A stretch of DNA of 64,000 bases from assembly GCA_050633625.1 (NCBI GenBank), contig JBOEGW010000007.1:372001-436000 (forward strand), written 5' to 3'. The DNA is from JBOEGW01 sp050633625. GTDB taxonomy: Bacteria; Pseudomonadota; Alphaproteobacteria; Rhodobacterales; Rhodobacteraceae. Shown piece by piece: positions 48,793 through 58,165 of the stretch; within the stretch, counting starts at the first letter, position 1; each line of letters begins with the position of its first letter. A model generated the notes under the pieces. It was not told where the DNA came from and ran no database searches. It saw only the letters and a list, made by a program, of their open reading frames with translations. A program made the position numbers and the translations under genes.

Positions 48793-50145
48793 CTAGCGCA
48801 GCGCGACAAGCGTGCCTTTTACAGTGGCAATATACGCAACACCACCCACAATCACAGGGCGGCTCGCGGCCCCTGCTGGCAGCTCAACCGCAGAGATCAA
48901 AGCCCCTGATGCGGGATCAAATGCGCGCAAGTACCCATCCGAGGACGCAACCCAAAGCCGCCCGCCCGCAAGCGTTGGGCCATAGCTTTGATAGACCGAT
49001 TTGCGCCGGCGCGGTTTGTCTTTCTCATAGCCCGGTAAATCGACCGCCCAAATCCGTTTGCCGCTGGTCGCGTTCAAGCGCACAAGTTGCAGGTTGTCTG
49101 AGACCATGAAGACTGATCCGCCAACAACCGTCATCGCGCCCATGGCCCCGTCCGGCGAGGTCCATTTCAGATCCCCTTTGGTGCTCATCGCCGCCGAGGT
49201 GCCCGCAGCACTGCCGACATAGACTGTAGAGCCAACAACAACAGGTTCGCCCGAAAGCTCATTGACGTTCGCATAGGCCCGCCCGCTGCGTTTTCCGGCC
49301 ACGGGAACCGCCCAGGTTGGCGTGCCGTCCGAGGCTTTGACCCCAACAACAGTCCCGATTGAGAAAGGCGTAATCACTGTGCCCCCCGAAACGGCGGGGC
49401 TGGCATAGCCAAGCACACCAGGGCGCGCCGGGGTGCCATCAAGGTCCCAGTTGACCCGCCCAGAGGCCGCATCAACCGACACCAAACGGTTGTCTTTGGT
49501 CAGCACATAAACATCGCCGCCTGCAACACTTGGTGCCCCAGAAACCGGCGCATCAAAGCGTTGGGTCCAAATCGGCGCGCCTGAGGCCGCATCCAAAGCG
49601 ACAAGCTCGCCAAATCCGGTTGTGGCAAAAATCCGCCCCGCACTATAGGCCAAACCGCCGCTGCTTGCGTCTGTGGGCTTGTCTGAGCTGGGGGTCAGCG
49701 GGCGCATCCAAAGCGCGGCACCAACCGTGGAATGTGCGACGACCTGACTTTGCGCATCCATCGTAAACACGCGGCCCTCCGCCACAATAGGTTCGGCCAA
49801 AACCCGTTGTTTGCGATCCGATCCAGCCCCAACATCAACCGAGAAAATCACCTGTGGTGCAGCGGAAAAAGCAAGGTTTCCAAGGGCATGACTTGCGCCT
49901 CCGGCCCGTTGAGGCCAGCTTGACAAAGAGCGCGGCGCCCCTGTTGCCACGGCCACTGACCGGTTTTCCTTGGCAGCAGCTTCATCGCTCACAAAGCGCG
50001 CCGCTTGGGCTTCGCCAACAACTTCGGGGTCAGGGCTGCGCAGGCTCTCGCGTTTGCCCTCAAAGATCACTTCGCGGTCTTCACATGCTGCCAGCAACAA
50101 AACGCTGCCCAACACCAAAGTTTTGATCATAGTTGTGCGTGTCAC
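48793..50145 (-). CDS. bamB: Outer membrane assembly lipoprotein BamB-like (PQQ repeats)
   Basis: 450 residues from GTG 50145 (GGGGGG seven bases upstream); ATG 50130 is an alternative. Lipoprotein signal with lipobox LAAC. The rest is a beta-propeller of PQQ-like repeats: AGRIFATTGFGELVALDAAS, GDVYVLTKDNRLVSVDAAS, GRLWVASSDGYLRAFDPAS. BamB scaffolds BamA in outer-membrane protein insertion. It lies between der and the YfgM-like gene as in enterobacteria, supporting the assignment. Confidence 0.9.
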   Translation of the reverse strand: MTRTTMIKTLVLGSVLLLAACEDREVIFEGKRESLRSPDPEVVGEAQAARFVSDEAAAKENRSVAVATGAPRSLSSWPQRAGGASHALGNLAFSAAPQVIFSVDVGAGSDRKQRVLAEPIVAEGRVFTMDAQSQVVAHSTVGAALWMRPLTPSSDKPTDASSGGLAYSAGRIFATTGFGELVALDAASGAPIWTQRFDAPVSGAPSVAGGDVYVLTKDNRLVSVDAASGRVNWDLDGTPARPGVLGYASPAVSGGTVITPFSIGTVVGVKASDGTPTWAVPVAGKRSGRAYANVNELSGEPVVVGSTVYVGSAAGTSAAMSTKGDLKWTSPDGAMGAMTVVGGSVFMVSDNLQLVRLNATSGKRIWAVDLPGYEKDKPRRRKSVYQSYGPTLAGGRLWVASSDGYLRAFDPASGALISAVELPAGAASRPVIVGGVAYIATVKGTLVALR

Positions 50146-50200
50146 TCGACAGCCCCCCAATTTTTGGCCCGTTCTTTGCGGCACTCTGCCGACTGCGGGT

Positions 50201-50860
50201 TCATTCACTCGCCGCACCGGCCTCATCCACCGTACCGCCCAACGCCACAATCAACTGCTGCGCGCGTGTACGCAAGCCCTCGCTGGCGTCCGCATCTTCC
50301 AAAAGCCCTTTGAGGCGCGTGATCGCGCTGTCCGAATTGCCAAGTTCAAGCTCTGCGAGCGCCAATTGCTCCTCCGCCAAGACCCGAAACACGCCACCAG
50401 AGGCGACCAGCGGCTCCAATAGCTCAATACGGCTCGCAGCCGACAACGTCCCCCCCGGCAAGCTCACGCGCTTGAGCGTTGCCAGATCGCGGTAAAGGGT
50501 CGGCTTCTCTGGATCGTCCGCCAGCCCCTTCAGTGCGGCATCCGCCACCGCAGGATCGTCGGTTTCGCTTGCTGTCAGAAGCGCCAAAACCGCAGCAGAA
50601 TCGCCGTCTGTCTCGATCGCCTTAAGCGCCTCAACACGCGCGCTCGCCGTGGTGCCATCCATCGCGGCCAACATCGCATCGCCCCGCGCCTCAGCCGCGC
50701 TGCGCGCCTTGGAGTCTGACCATTCCTTGTAAGCGGCCCCCCCCACGATCACCGCCACCAAGACCGCGCCGATCCAGCCGTACTTGCGCAACAACGCATA
50801 GAGCTTATCGTTGCGGACCTCTTCGGTCACTTCGTCAATGAAGGTGTCGGTATCGCTCAC
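50201..50860 (-). CDS. YfgM-like membrane protein with TPR-like region
   Basis: 219 residues. MSDTDTFIDEVTEEVRNDKL cytosolic start, one membrane helix (WIGAVLVAVIVGGAAY, about 29-44), then helical TPR-like repeats (AVLALLTASETDDPAVADAA; RVLAEEQLALAELELGNSDS). YfgM interacts with the Sec translocon and periplasmic chaperones in E. coli. It lies upstream of bamB, matching yfgM-bamB-der. Function by analogy. Confidence 0.88.
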   Translation of the reverse strand: MSDTDTFIDEVTEEVRNDKLYALLRKYGWIGAVLVAVIVGGAAYKEWSDSKARSAAEARGDAMLAAMDGTTASARVEALKAIETDGDSAAVLALLTASETDDPAVADAALKGLADDPEKPTLYRDLATLKRVSLPGGTLSAASRIELLEPLVASGGVFRVLAEEQLALAELELGNSDSAITRLKGLLEDADASEGLRTRAQQLIVALGGTVDEAGAASE

Positions 50861-51049
50861 AGGCTGCTCTCCGGGTTACTGCTCGGCCCTCTTTACCGCG
50901 AACCACGAAGGCTTGCCAAGGGGCGAGCAAAAGTGATCCGAATGACACCATATTTCGAATACCCTATATTGCGACGTTGAGCCGCTTTGACATTAACCCT
51001 ATTTCAGGACCAGATCGCCTATCCTGCGACCATCAAAAAGAGAGAGTCC

Positions 51050-52237
51050 ATGCGCCCAATCCCCCTTTTGACAGCCGCTGCCGTTATGGTTTTGCTGTTC
51101 TTGATGGTGTTTCAACGCGAAGCCTTGCGCGATTTTGTGCGCGGGGATGGTGCTGCTGCCTCAGACGAGACAAGCGGCGCTCCCACCTCTGACGCAACGC
51201 CTGACGACGCAGAGACAACGGCCACAACAGCGCCGCGCCCGGAAACCGCCCCGGACGTGACCCCGGACGTGGCCGCGGACGTGGCCCCTGAGGCTGTGTC
51301 GGTTGTGGCGCTGGCTTCGGTTGCGCGCGAAATCGACAGCGCCGTAGTGTTGCGCGGCGAAACCGAAGCGATGCGGCAGGTGGAATTGCGCGCCGAAACC
51401 TCCGGTAAGGTCGTGTCCACCCCCATCGAAAAAGGCGCATTCATTACCAAAGGACAGGTGATTTGCGAGATCGAGAAAGGCACCCGTGAAGTGACCTTGG
51501 CAGAAGCGTCGGCGCGTTTGGCGGAGGCGCAAATCAACCTCACAGCCGCAGAGCAATTGTCAAAAGGAGGCTACGCCGCCGAAACTCGCGTGTTGTCTGC
51601 CCGCGCCGCTATGCAAAGCGCAGAGGCCGCCGTTGCCGCAGCGCTTGGGGCGATTGATGATCTGCAAATAACAGCGCCTTTTGATGGGATATTGGAAAGC
51701 ACATCGGCGGAACTTGGCAGCCTTTTGCAGCCCGGCGGGCTATGCGCAACTGTCGTGCAAATGAACCCCGTAAAGCTCGTAGGCTTTGTCTCGGAAGCCG
51801 ATGTAGGCCGGGTGGAAATCGGTGCCAAGACCGGGGCGCGGCTTTCGTCGGGCGCGCAGGTCTTGGGCGAAGTGACATTCTTGTCGCGCGCGGCAGACCC
51901 CGTCACGCGCACCTTTCGGGTCGAAGCACTGGTGGCAAACGACGATCTGTCTTTGCGCGATGGGCAAACCGCCGAAATCCTGATCTCCAGCGCCGGGCGC
52001 AAAGCGCATCTGCTGCCGCAATCCTCGCTGACGCTGGACAATGAGGGCCGTCTTGGCGTGCGCATTGTTGGTGAGGGCAACCTCACTGAATTCCTGCCAG
52101 TCACCATGTTGCGCGACACGGTGGATGGGGTTTGGGTTGCGGGCCTGCCGGAAACGGCATCGGTGATCGTCGTTGGTCAAGACTACGTGGTGGAAGGCGT
52201 GCCGCTGGCCGTGAGCTATCAGGAGCGCGCGCAATGA
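51050..52237 (+). CDS. RND efflux periplasmic adaptor (MFP) subunit
   Basis: 395 residues. N-terminal membrane anchor (LLTAAAVMVLLFLMVFQ), then a low-complexity Thr/Asp/Ala/Pro linker (about 40-85, with DVTPDVAADVAPE repeats), then the barrel-lipoyl-hairpin fold: VELRAETSGKVVSTPIEKGA, SARLAEAQINLTAAEQLSKG, ITAPFDGILE, GRVEIGAKTGARLSSG. It couples the inner-membrane pump to an outer channel not encoded here. Stop overlaps the permease start by 4 bp. Confidence 0.93.
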   Translation: MRPIPLLTAAAVMVLLFLMVFQREALRDFVRGDGAAASDETSGAPTSDATPDDAETTATTAPRPETAPDVTPDVAADVAPEAVSVVALASVAREIDSAVVLRGETEAMRQVELRAETSGKVVSTPIEKGAFITKGQVICEIEKGTREVTLAEASARLAEAQINLTAAEQLSKGGYAAETRVLSARAAMQSAEAAVAAALGAIDDLQITAPFDGILESTSAELGSLLQPGGLCATVVQMNPVKLVGFVSEADVGRVEIGAKTGARLSSGAQVLGEVTFLSRAADPVTRTFRVEALVANDDLSLRDGQTAEILISSAGRKAHLLPQSSLTLDNEGRLGVRIVGEGNLTEFLPVTMLRDTVDGVWVAGLPETASVIVVGQDYVVEGVPLAVSYQERAQ

Positions 52238-55200
52238 ATATCGTCGATTGGGCCGCCGCGCGCGCGCGTATGATCCTTGCGTTTATCGCTCTGTCGATCA
52301 TCGCCGGGATTGCGGCCTATGTTGGCCTGCCCAAAGAAGGCGAACCGGATATCGAAATTCCGGCGCTGTTTGTTTCGGTCCCCTTCCCCGGGATATCGGC
52401 TTCTGACAGCGAAAGCATGTTGGTGCGACCGATGGAAACCAACCTGGCTGATATCGACGGCCTCAAGACAATGACGGGCACCGCCGCGGAAAACTACGCC
52501 GGGGTCGCATTGGAATTTGAATTCGGCTGGGACCGCACAAAAGTCATCGCTGACGTGCGCGACGCTATGAACAAAGCAGAGGCCGATTTCCCGGCTGGCT
52601 ACCAGAAATACAGCGTCAACGAGATCAACTTTTCAGAATTCCCGATCCTGATCGTCAATCTCACTGGCAATGTGCCAGAACGCACCCTTGTGCGCCAAGC
52701 CCGCGCGCTGCAAGACCATGTTGAGGCCATCGACGCCGTGCTTGAAGCCAAGCTCACAGGCTACCGCGACGAAATGATGGAAGTGCTTATCGATCCGCTA
52801 AAGCTGGAGGCCTATAATGTCACTGCCGCCGAGTTGATTGGCGTTGTCACCAACAACAACCAACTGATCGCCGCCGGGCAAATCACAACGGCCAGCGGCG
52901 CAACCTCGGTCAAGATTCCGGGCGCGTTTGATGAGGTTGCAGACATCTACGCCCTGCCCGTCAAAGTGAATGGCGACAGTGTCGTGACCCTTGGCGACCT
53001 CGCAGAAATCCGCCTCGCCTTTGAGGATCGTGTCGGCACGGCGCGTTTTAACGGCGCAACAACCGTGGCGCTACAGGTCGTGAAGGGCAAAGGCTACAAC
53101 ATTATGGACACCTCAAGAGAGGTGCGCCGCGTGGTCGAGGACGCCGTTGCCGCCTGGCCGCCGGAGCTGCAAAACGCTGTGACAGTCGCCTTCTCAAACG
53201 ACCAAAGCTATGTGGTGAACTCAATGGTTCGCCAACTAGAGGGATCGGTGATCACAGCCATTGCACTGGTGATGATCGTCGTCCTCGCAAGCCTCGGAAT
53301 GCGCTCGGCGCTGCTGGTCGGATTTGCGATCCCAACCTCATTTCTACTGACGTTCGCGCTGTTTGGCCTGCTTGGCTATACCGTCAATAATATCGTCATG
53401 TTTGGCCTGATTTTGGCGGTGGGCATGTTGGTGGATGGTGCAATCGTTGTGGTGGAATACGCCGATAAACGCATCAATGACGGCGTTGGCCCAATGGCCG
53501 CTTATACTGAAGCCGCAAAACGGATGTTTTGGCCCATCGTCAGCTCCACCGCCACCACGCTGTGCGCCTTTATGCCCATGCTCTTTTGGCCAGGTATTCC
53601 CGGCGAATTCATGGAAATGTTGCCAAAAACCCTGATTTATGTGCTCTCCGCGTCCCTCTTGGTGGCGCTGATCTTCCTGCCCATCGTCGGGGGCTTGGCC
53701 GGGCGCATGAGCCGCATTTTGGAGCGCGCCTCTCAAACCCTGCGCCCGCTGCACATCGCTCTGCGCCTCGCCCTCACCGCTGTCATGGCCATCGCCCTTT
53801 ACACAAGCGCCATGCAGCTTGTGAACCCAAACTACCTTTTGGGCGGGATGGGCGTGCCCACGCAGGGCTTCGTGGCCCTGTTGCCGGGCATTGTGATGTT
53901 CACCTTCACCGCCAGCGCCTTTGTGATTTGTCTGGATGCGATCAAGCCCGCCTCCAAGCCACAAAAAGTCGTTTCCGGCTATCGCCGGTCGCCTTTTGGC
54001 GTGGTGATTGAAGCGCTGGTTGGCAACCCGGTGATGCCCATCGCATCCATCGCCATCGTCGGCATTTTGATCATGGGCGTCTTCGCGGACTACCAAGAAA
54101 ACAACAGCGGTTTCGAATTTTTCGCAGAAACCGAAGCCGAACAGGTCATCGTTTATGTGCGCGCACGCGGCAACTTGTCGATCGAAGAAAAAGACGCGCT
54201 CGTACGCGAGGTGGAAACCGTTGTTCTGGCCACCCCCGGCGTCAAGAACGCCTTTGCCTTCGCGGGCGAAGGCGGCCTAAACCAAAACACAGGCGGCGCA
54301 GCGGCCCCGCGCGACAGTATTGGCCAAATTCAAATCGAAGTGGCCACCTATGAAGACCGCCCTGTGGTCACGCAAAAGGCAAAACTTCTAGGCTTTATTC
54401 CCTATACAAAACGCACAGTGGACGGGCGTTTTTCGGGCGACAGTGTGATCAAATCGCTCAACCAGGAGCTTGCGAAAATTCCGGGGATCTATGCAGAGGT
54501 GATCGGGCTTGCAGGCGGGCCAGCCTCGGCAAAACCTGTGCATCTGCGCCTCAAAGGTCAGGACTGGGATGATCTCTTGGCCGCGACAAACGCCGCCAAT
54601 GCCCATTTTCAAACCCTCCCCGGCCTCACCGGAATCGAAGACACCCGCCCGCAACCCGGCATAGATTGGCAACTGGACATCGACGTCGGCGAAGCCGGGC
54701 GCTACGGCACCAATGTCGCCACCATCGGGGGCATTGTGCAGCTGGTCACCACCGGGCTTTTGCTCGACACCATGCGCCTAGATGGCTCGGAGGAGGAAAT
54801 CGAAATCCGCGTCCGCTTCCCCGAAGAGCATCGCGTGTTATCCACCCTCGACAGCCTGAAACTGCGGACCGCCCAAGGGCTTGTGCCGCTCTCAAACTTC
54901 GTGTCGCGCAGCCCGGTTCCAACCTTGGCGCAAATCGACCGCGTTGATCAGGCCCGTTACTTTGACGTCAAAGCCGGGGTAGTGCCCGGTCTGGTAGTGC
55001 TCACTGACAACGACAATGCAAACGATCCCGGCAAAGTCATGAGCCTTGAAGAGGCGGACGCCATCACCAAAGACGCGAAAGATGGCAAGTTCTCCACCAC
55101 CGCCGTCACCCCGAACGAGCGGATTGACCAAATCCAAACATGGCTTGCCTCCGGGGCTTTGCCCGCTGGCATATCCTATGAGTGGACCGGAGACGTGGCG

Positions 55201-56037
55201 GATCAGAGCGAAAGCAACGCCTTCCTGAAAAACGCATTTGCGGGCGCGCTGTTCTTGATGTTCATCATCCTGCTCGCGCAGTTTAACAGCTTTTACAACT
55301 CGGTTCTGGTGCTGCTCGCGGTTGTGCTGTCCACCACGGGCGTGCTCTACGGCATGTTGGTCATGGGCCAACCCTTTTCCTCCATCATGACCGGCACCGG
55401 CGTTGTGGCGCTTGCTGGCATCGTGGTGAACAACAACATCGTCTTGATCGACACCTACCAAGACTACAGCCGCTACATGCCCCGCATCGAGGCGATCATT
55501 CGCACCGCCGAAGATCGGATTCGCCCGGTTTTGCTCACCACCATCACCACAATGGCGGGGCTGATGCCGATGATGTTTGGCCTGTCCCTGGACTTCATAA
55601 ATGGCGGCTACACCGTCGACGCGCCCACAGCCCTTTGGTGGAAACAACTCGCAACCGCCGTGGTGTTCGGCCTTGGCATCGCGACGATCCTGACACTTGT
55701 CTTCACCCCCTCGATGTTGGCCTTGCGCCTGTGGCTCAGCGCAGGTGCCTATAGATCTTTGGGAGGGCTACAAGCCTTGGTTTTTGGCAAGAGTTCCAAA
55801 GCCGCGCGCGATATGGCGCTCTACAAAACGGCCCGCGCGGCCCAGCCCGGAGATTTGATCTGGGAGGAGGCAGAGACCGGGCTGGAGCCGGACGCCCCGG
55901 AGGACCTCACCTCGCAAACCACCCCCGATCTGGATGACATGCTGCGCAAAAGAGCCAAAGCTCAAGCCTTGGACGCGGCAGAATTGTCAGCGCCCCTACA
56001 AGGCGCAGTGGACCCGTCTACAAAGGCCGCCCAATAA
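52234..56037 (+). CDS. RND efflux permease, enlarged
   Basis: 1267 residues, about 200 more than a typical RND pump. MNIVDWAAARARMILAFIAL start, GEPDIEIPALFVSVPFPGIS, the TM4 proton relay region ILAVGMLVDGAIVVVEYADK, and in the second half GVVALAGIVVNNNIVLIDTY. Two features are unusual: two added hydrophobic segments in the loop between TM6 and TM7 (about 510-529 and 544-568), and a roughly 95-residue charged cytosolic tail after TM12 (from about 1169). ATG 52234 overlaps the adaptor stop. Substrate unknown; motifs resemble HAE-1-like pumps. Confidence 0.94.
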   Translation: MNIVDWAAARARMILAFIALSIIAGIAAYVGLPKEGEPDIEIPALFVSVPFPGISASDSESMLVRPMETNLADIDGLKTMTGTAAENYAGVALEFEFGWDRTKVIADVRDAMNKAEADFPAGYQKYSVNEINFSEFPILIVNLTGNVPERTLVRQARALQDHVEAIDAVLEAKLTGYRDEMMEVLIDPLKLEAYNVTAAELIGVVTNNNQLIAAGQITTASGATSVKIPGAFDEVADIYALPVKVNGDSVVTLGDLAEIRLAFEDRVGTARFNGATTVALQVVKGKGYNIMDTSREVRRVVEDAVAAWPPELQNAVTVAFSNDQSYVVNSMVRQLEGSVITAIALVMIVVLASLGMRSALLVGFAIPTSFLLTFALFGLLGYTVNNIVMFGLILAVGMLVDGAIVVVEYADKRINDGVGPMAAYTEAAKRMFWPIVSSTATTLCAFMPMLFWPGIPGEFMEMLPKTLIYVLSASLLVALIFLPIVGGLAGRMSRILERASQTLRPLHIALRLALTAVMAIALYTSAMQLVNPNYLLGGMGVPTQGFVALLPGIVMFTFTASAFVICLDAIKPASKPQKVVSGYRRSPFGVVIEALVGNPVMPIASIAIVGILIMGVFADYQENNSGFEFFAETEAEQVIVYVRARGNLSIEEKDALVREVETVVLATPGVKNAFAFAGEGGLNQNTGGAAAPRDSIGQIQIEVATYEDRPVVTQKAKLLGFIPYTKRTVDGRFSGDSVIKSLNQELAKIPGIYAEVIGLAGGPASAKPVHLRLKGQDWDDLLAATNAANAHFQTLPGLTGIEDTRPQPGIDWQLDIDVGEAGRYGTNVATIGGIVQLVTTGLLLDTMRLDGSEEEIEIRVRFPEEHRVLSTLDSLKLRTAQGLVPLSNFVSRSPVPTLAQIDRVDQARYFDVKAGVVPGLVVLTDNDNANDPGKVMSLEEADAITKDAKDGKFSTTAVTPNERIDQIQTWLASGALPAGISYEWTGDVADQSESNAFLKNAFAGALFLMFIILLAQFNSFYNSVLVLLAVVLSTTGVLYGMLVMGQPFSSIMTGTGVVALAGIVVNNNIVLIDTYQDYSRYMPRIEAIIRTAEDRIRPVLLTTITTMAGLMPMMFGLSLDFINGGYTVDAPTALWWKQLATAVVFGLGIATILTLVFTPSMLALRLWLSAGAYRSLGGLQALVFGKSSKAARDMALYKTARAAQPGDLIWEEAETGLEPDAPEDLTSQTTPDLDDMLRKRAKAQALDAAELSAPLQGAVDPSTKAAQ

Positions 56038-56074
56038 CACAGCGCCAAGATCAACCGCAAAGCCAGACACCCGC

Positions 56075-56110
56075 CTTCTTTGGTTCAAAAATACCTCCGC
56101 CGGAGGCGCA
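56075..56110 (+). repeat. Dispersed palindromic repeat, copy E
   Basis: CTTCTTTGGTTCAAAAATAC, then CTCCGCCGGAGGCGCA. The CCTCCGCCGGAGG palindrome matches copy A; the left part matches copies C and D. Intergenic, after the RND permease. Confidence 0.78.
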
Positions 56111-56212
56111 GATTAACCAAACAGAAAGCCTTTCAACAAAGGCGCGCGCGCTCGCACGTCGAAGCAGACGCAAGCTCACGTTTGCCACGTCCCCATCGCG
56201 CAGCCCTTCAGC

Positions 56213-58075
56213 CTAGGATGTGGGGGCCTCGCCATCTTGCCCCTGTTCGTCTTCGCTGGCCTGACGCGCCCACATCGCCGCATATTTGCCGCCCCGCGCC
56301 AGCAAAGCCTCATGGGTGCCTTCCTCGGACACAACGCCAGCCTCCAAAACCACAATCCGATCCGCATCCACAATCGTCGACAACCGGTGCGCAATCGTGA
56401 TCACTGTGCGCCCTTGGCTCATCGCCTTGAGCGAGTCTTGAATGTCGCGCTCGGTTTCTGTGTCCAACGCCGAAGTCGCCTCATCCAACACCAAAATCGG
56501 CGGATTTTTCAAAAGCGTGCGCGCGATGCCCACACGTTGCTTTTCGCCCCCCGACAACTTGAGGCCGCGTTCGCCAACTGTGGTGTTATACCCTTCGGGC
56601 AAACCCGCGATAAAGTCATGGATTTTCGCCGCGCGCGCCACCCGTTCAATATCTTCCTGCGTGGCACCTTCGCGCCCATAGGCGATGTTGTAACCTACAG
56701 TGTCATTGAACAAAACCGTGTCTTGAGGCACCACCCCAATCGCATTGTGAAGGCTCTCTTGCGTCACATCACGCACGTCTTGCCCGTCGATTGACAAAGC
56801 CCCGTCACTCACATCGTAAAACCGGAACAAAAGCCTGCCGATCGTCGACTTTCCAGACCCGGACGGGCCAACAATCGCCACCGTGTGCCCGGCAGGCACA
56901 TCAATATCGACGCCCTGCAAAATCAACCGACTGTCCTCATAGCCAAACGCCACGTCCTTCAGCGCAACATGCCCGCCGGAGATGGCCAAATCAGGCGCGC
57001 CGGGCTTGTCCCTGACCTCTGCGGGCTGCTCCAACAATCCAAACATTTCTCCCATATCCACAAGCGCTTGACGGATTTCACGATAGACCGAGCCAAGGAA
57101 ATTGAGCGGCATTGTGATCTGCACCATATAGGCGTTCACCATGACAAAATCCCCGGTCGACAGGGTGCCACTCTCCACCCCATAGGCGGCCAAAATCATC
57201 ACACCCACAAGCCCGGACGTGATAATAAAGCTCTGACCAGCGTTGAGAAACGCCAAGGATTGCGAGGTCTTGATCGCCGCCGTCTCATAGCCCGCCATCG
57301 ACGCGTCAAAGCGCTTTGCCTCGCGCTTTTCCGCGCCGAAGTATTTCACAGTTTCAAAGTTCAACAGACTGTCCACGGCCTTTTGGTTGGCGTCCGTGTC
57401 TTGGTCGTTCATCTGTTTACGAATACGCACACGCCACTCGGTGATCGCAAAGGTGAAGCGCACATAAAGCGCAATCGTGACAAGCACGATCGCCAAATAC
57501 GACCAGCCGAAATAAAAGGCGAAAAAGATCGCAACAAGCCCAAGCTCCAAGAACAGCGGCACGATATTGAACACCAAGAACCGCAACAAGAACTCAACGC
57601 CCTTAACGCCGCGCTCCATGATCCGGCTCAGACCACCCGTCTTGCGGCTGATATGATAGCGCAAGCTCATCGCGTGAATATGTTGAAAAGTCTCAAGCGC
57701 CATCGCCCGCAACGCGCGCTGCGCAACCTTGGCGAAAATCCCGTCCCGCAATTGGTTCAGCGCCACCGACAAAAAGCGCGAAGTGCCGTATGCCAGCGTC
57801 AGACCGATCGCCCCCATCGCCAACATCCACGCCGGCGAAACGCTTTCGCCCGTGAGCGCATCCACCGCAACCCCGTAAAGAAAGGGCGTCGCGAGGGCGA
57901 CAAACTTCGTGAAAATCAACAACGACAGCGACAAGATGACCCGCGCTTTGATATCGCGCTCACCTTCTGGCCACAAATACGGCACAACCCGTTTGATGGT
58001 GCGCCAACTTTGCCCATCCGCTTCGCCCGACACCCGCGCCTCTGTCACAGTTCTTTGTCCGCCGCCCCGTCGCAT
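56213..58075 (-). CDS. Atm1-type ABC exporter (fused permease-ATPase)
   Basis: 620 residues: six-helix ABC-B domain (about 45-345) then ATPase with Walker A GPSGSGKST, signature LSGGEKQRVGIARTLL and Walker B ILVLDEATSALD. The segment LRYHISRKTGGLSRIMERGV, LNFETVKYFGAEKREAKRFD and GQSFIITSGLVGVMIL are Atm1/HMT-1 group markers. These half-transporters export glutathione conjugates or metal-thiol complexes. C-terminal tail is acidic. The gene stands alone. Confidence 0.94.
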   Translation of the reverse strand: MRRGGGQRTVTEARVSGEADGQSWRTIKRVVPYLWPEGERDIKARVILSLSLLIFTKFVALATPFLYGVAVDALTGESVSPAWMLAMGAIGLTLAYGTSRFLSVALNQLRDGIFAKVAQRALRAMALETFQHIHAMSLRYHISRKTGGLSRIMERGVKGVEFLLRFLVFNIVPLFLELGLVAIFFAFYFGWSYLAIVLVTIALYVRFTFAITEWRVRIRKQMNDQDTDANQKAVDSLLNFETVKYFGAEKREAKRFDASMAGYETAAIKTSQSLAFLNAGQSFIITSGLVGVMILAAYGVESGTLSTGDFVMVNAYMVQITMPLNFLGSVYREIRQALVDMGEMFGLLEQPAEVRDKPGAPDLAISGGHVALKDVAFGYEDSRLILQGVDIDVPAGHTVAIVGPSGSGKSTIGRLLFRFYDVSDGALSIDGQDVRDVTQESLHNAIGVVPQDTVLFNDTVGYNIAYGREGATQEDIERVARAAKIHDFIAGLPEGYNTTVGERGLKLSGGEKQRVGIARTLLKNPPILVLDEATSALDTETERDIQDSLKAMSQGRTVITIAHRLSTIVDADRIVVLEAGVVSEEGTHEALLARGGKYAAMWARQASEDEQGQDGEAPTS

Positions 58076-58165
58076 GGTTTCGTCCTTCCGAGAATTGAAG
58101 GGTCTAGGTAGGCGCGATTGCAGGCAATGACCAGAGGGGAGCGCGCGGAGAGTTCATGTGTCGCC

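Noticed and set aside
56885..58111. 408-codon plus-strand frame over the Atm1-type gene
   Set aside because: Antisense to clear ABC transporter motifs; no protein-like features.
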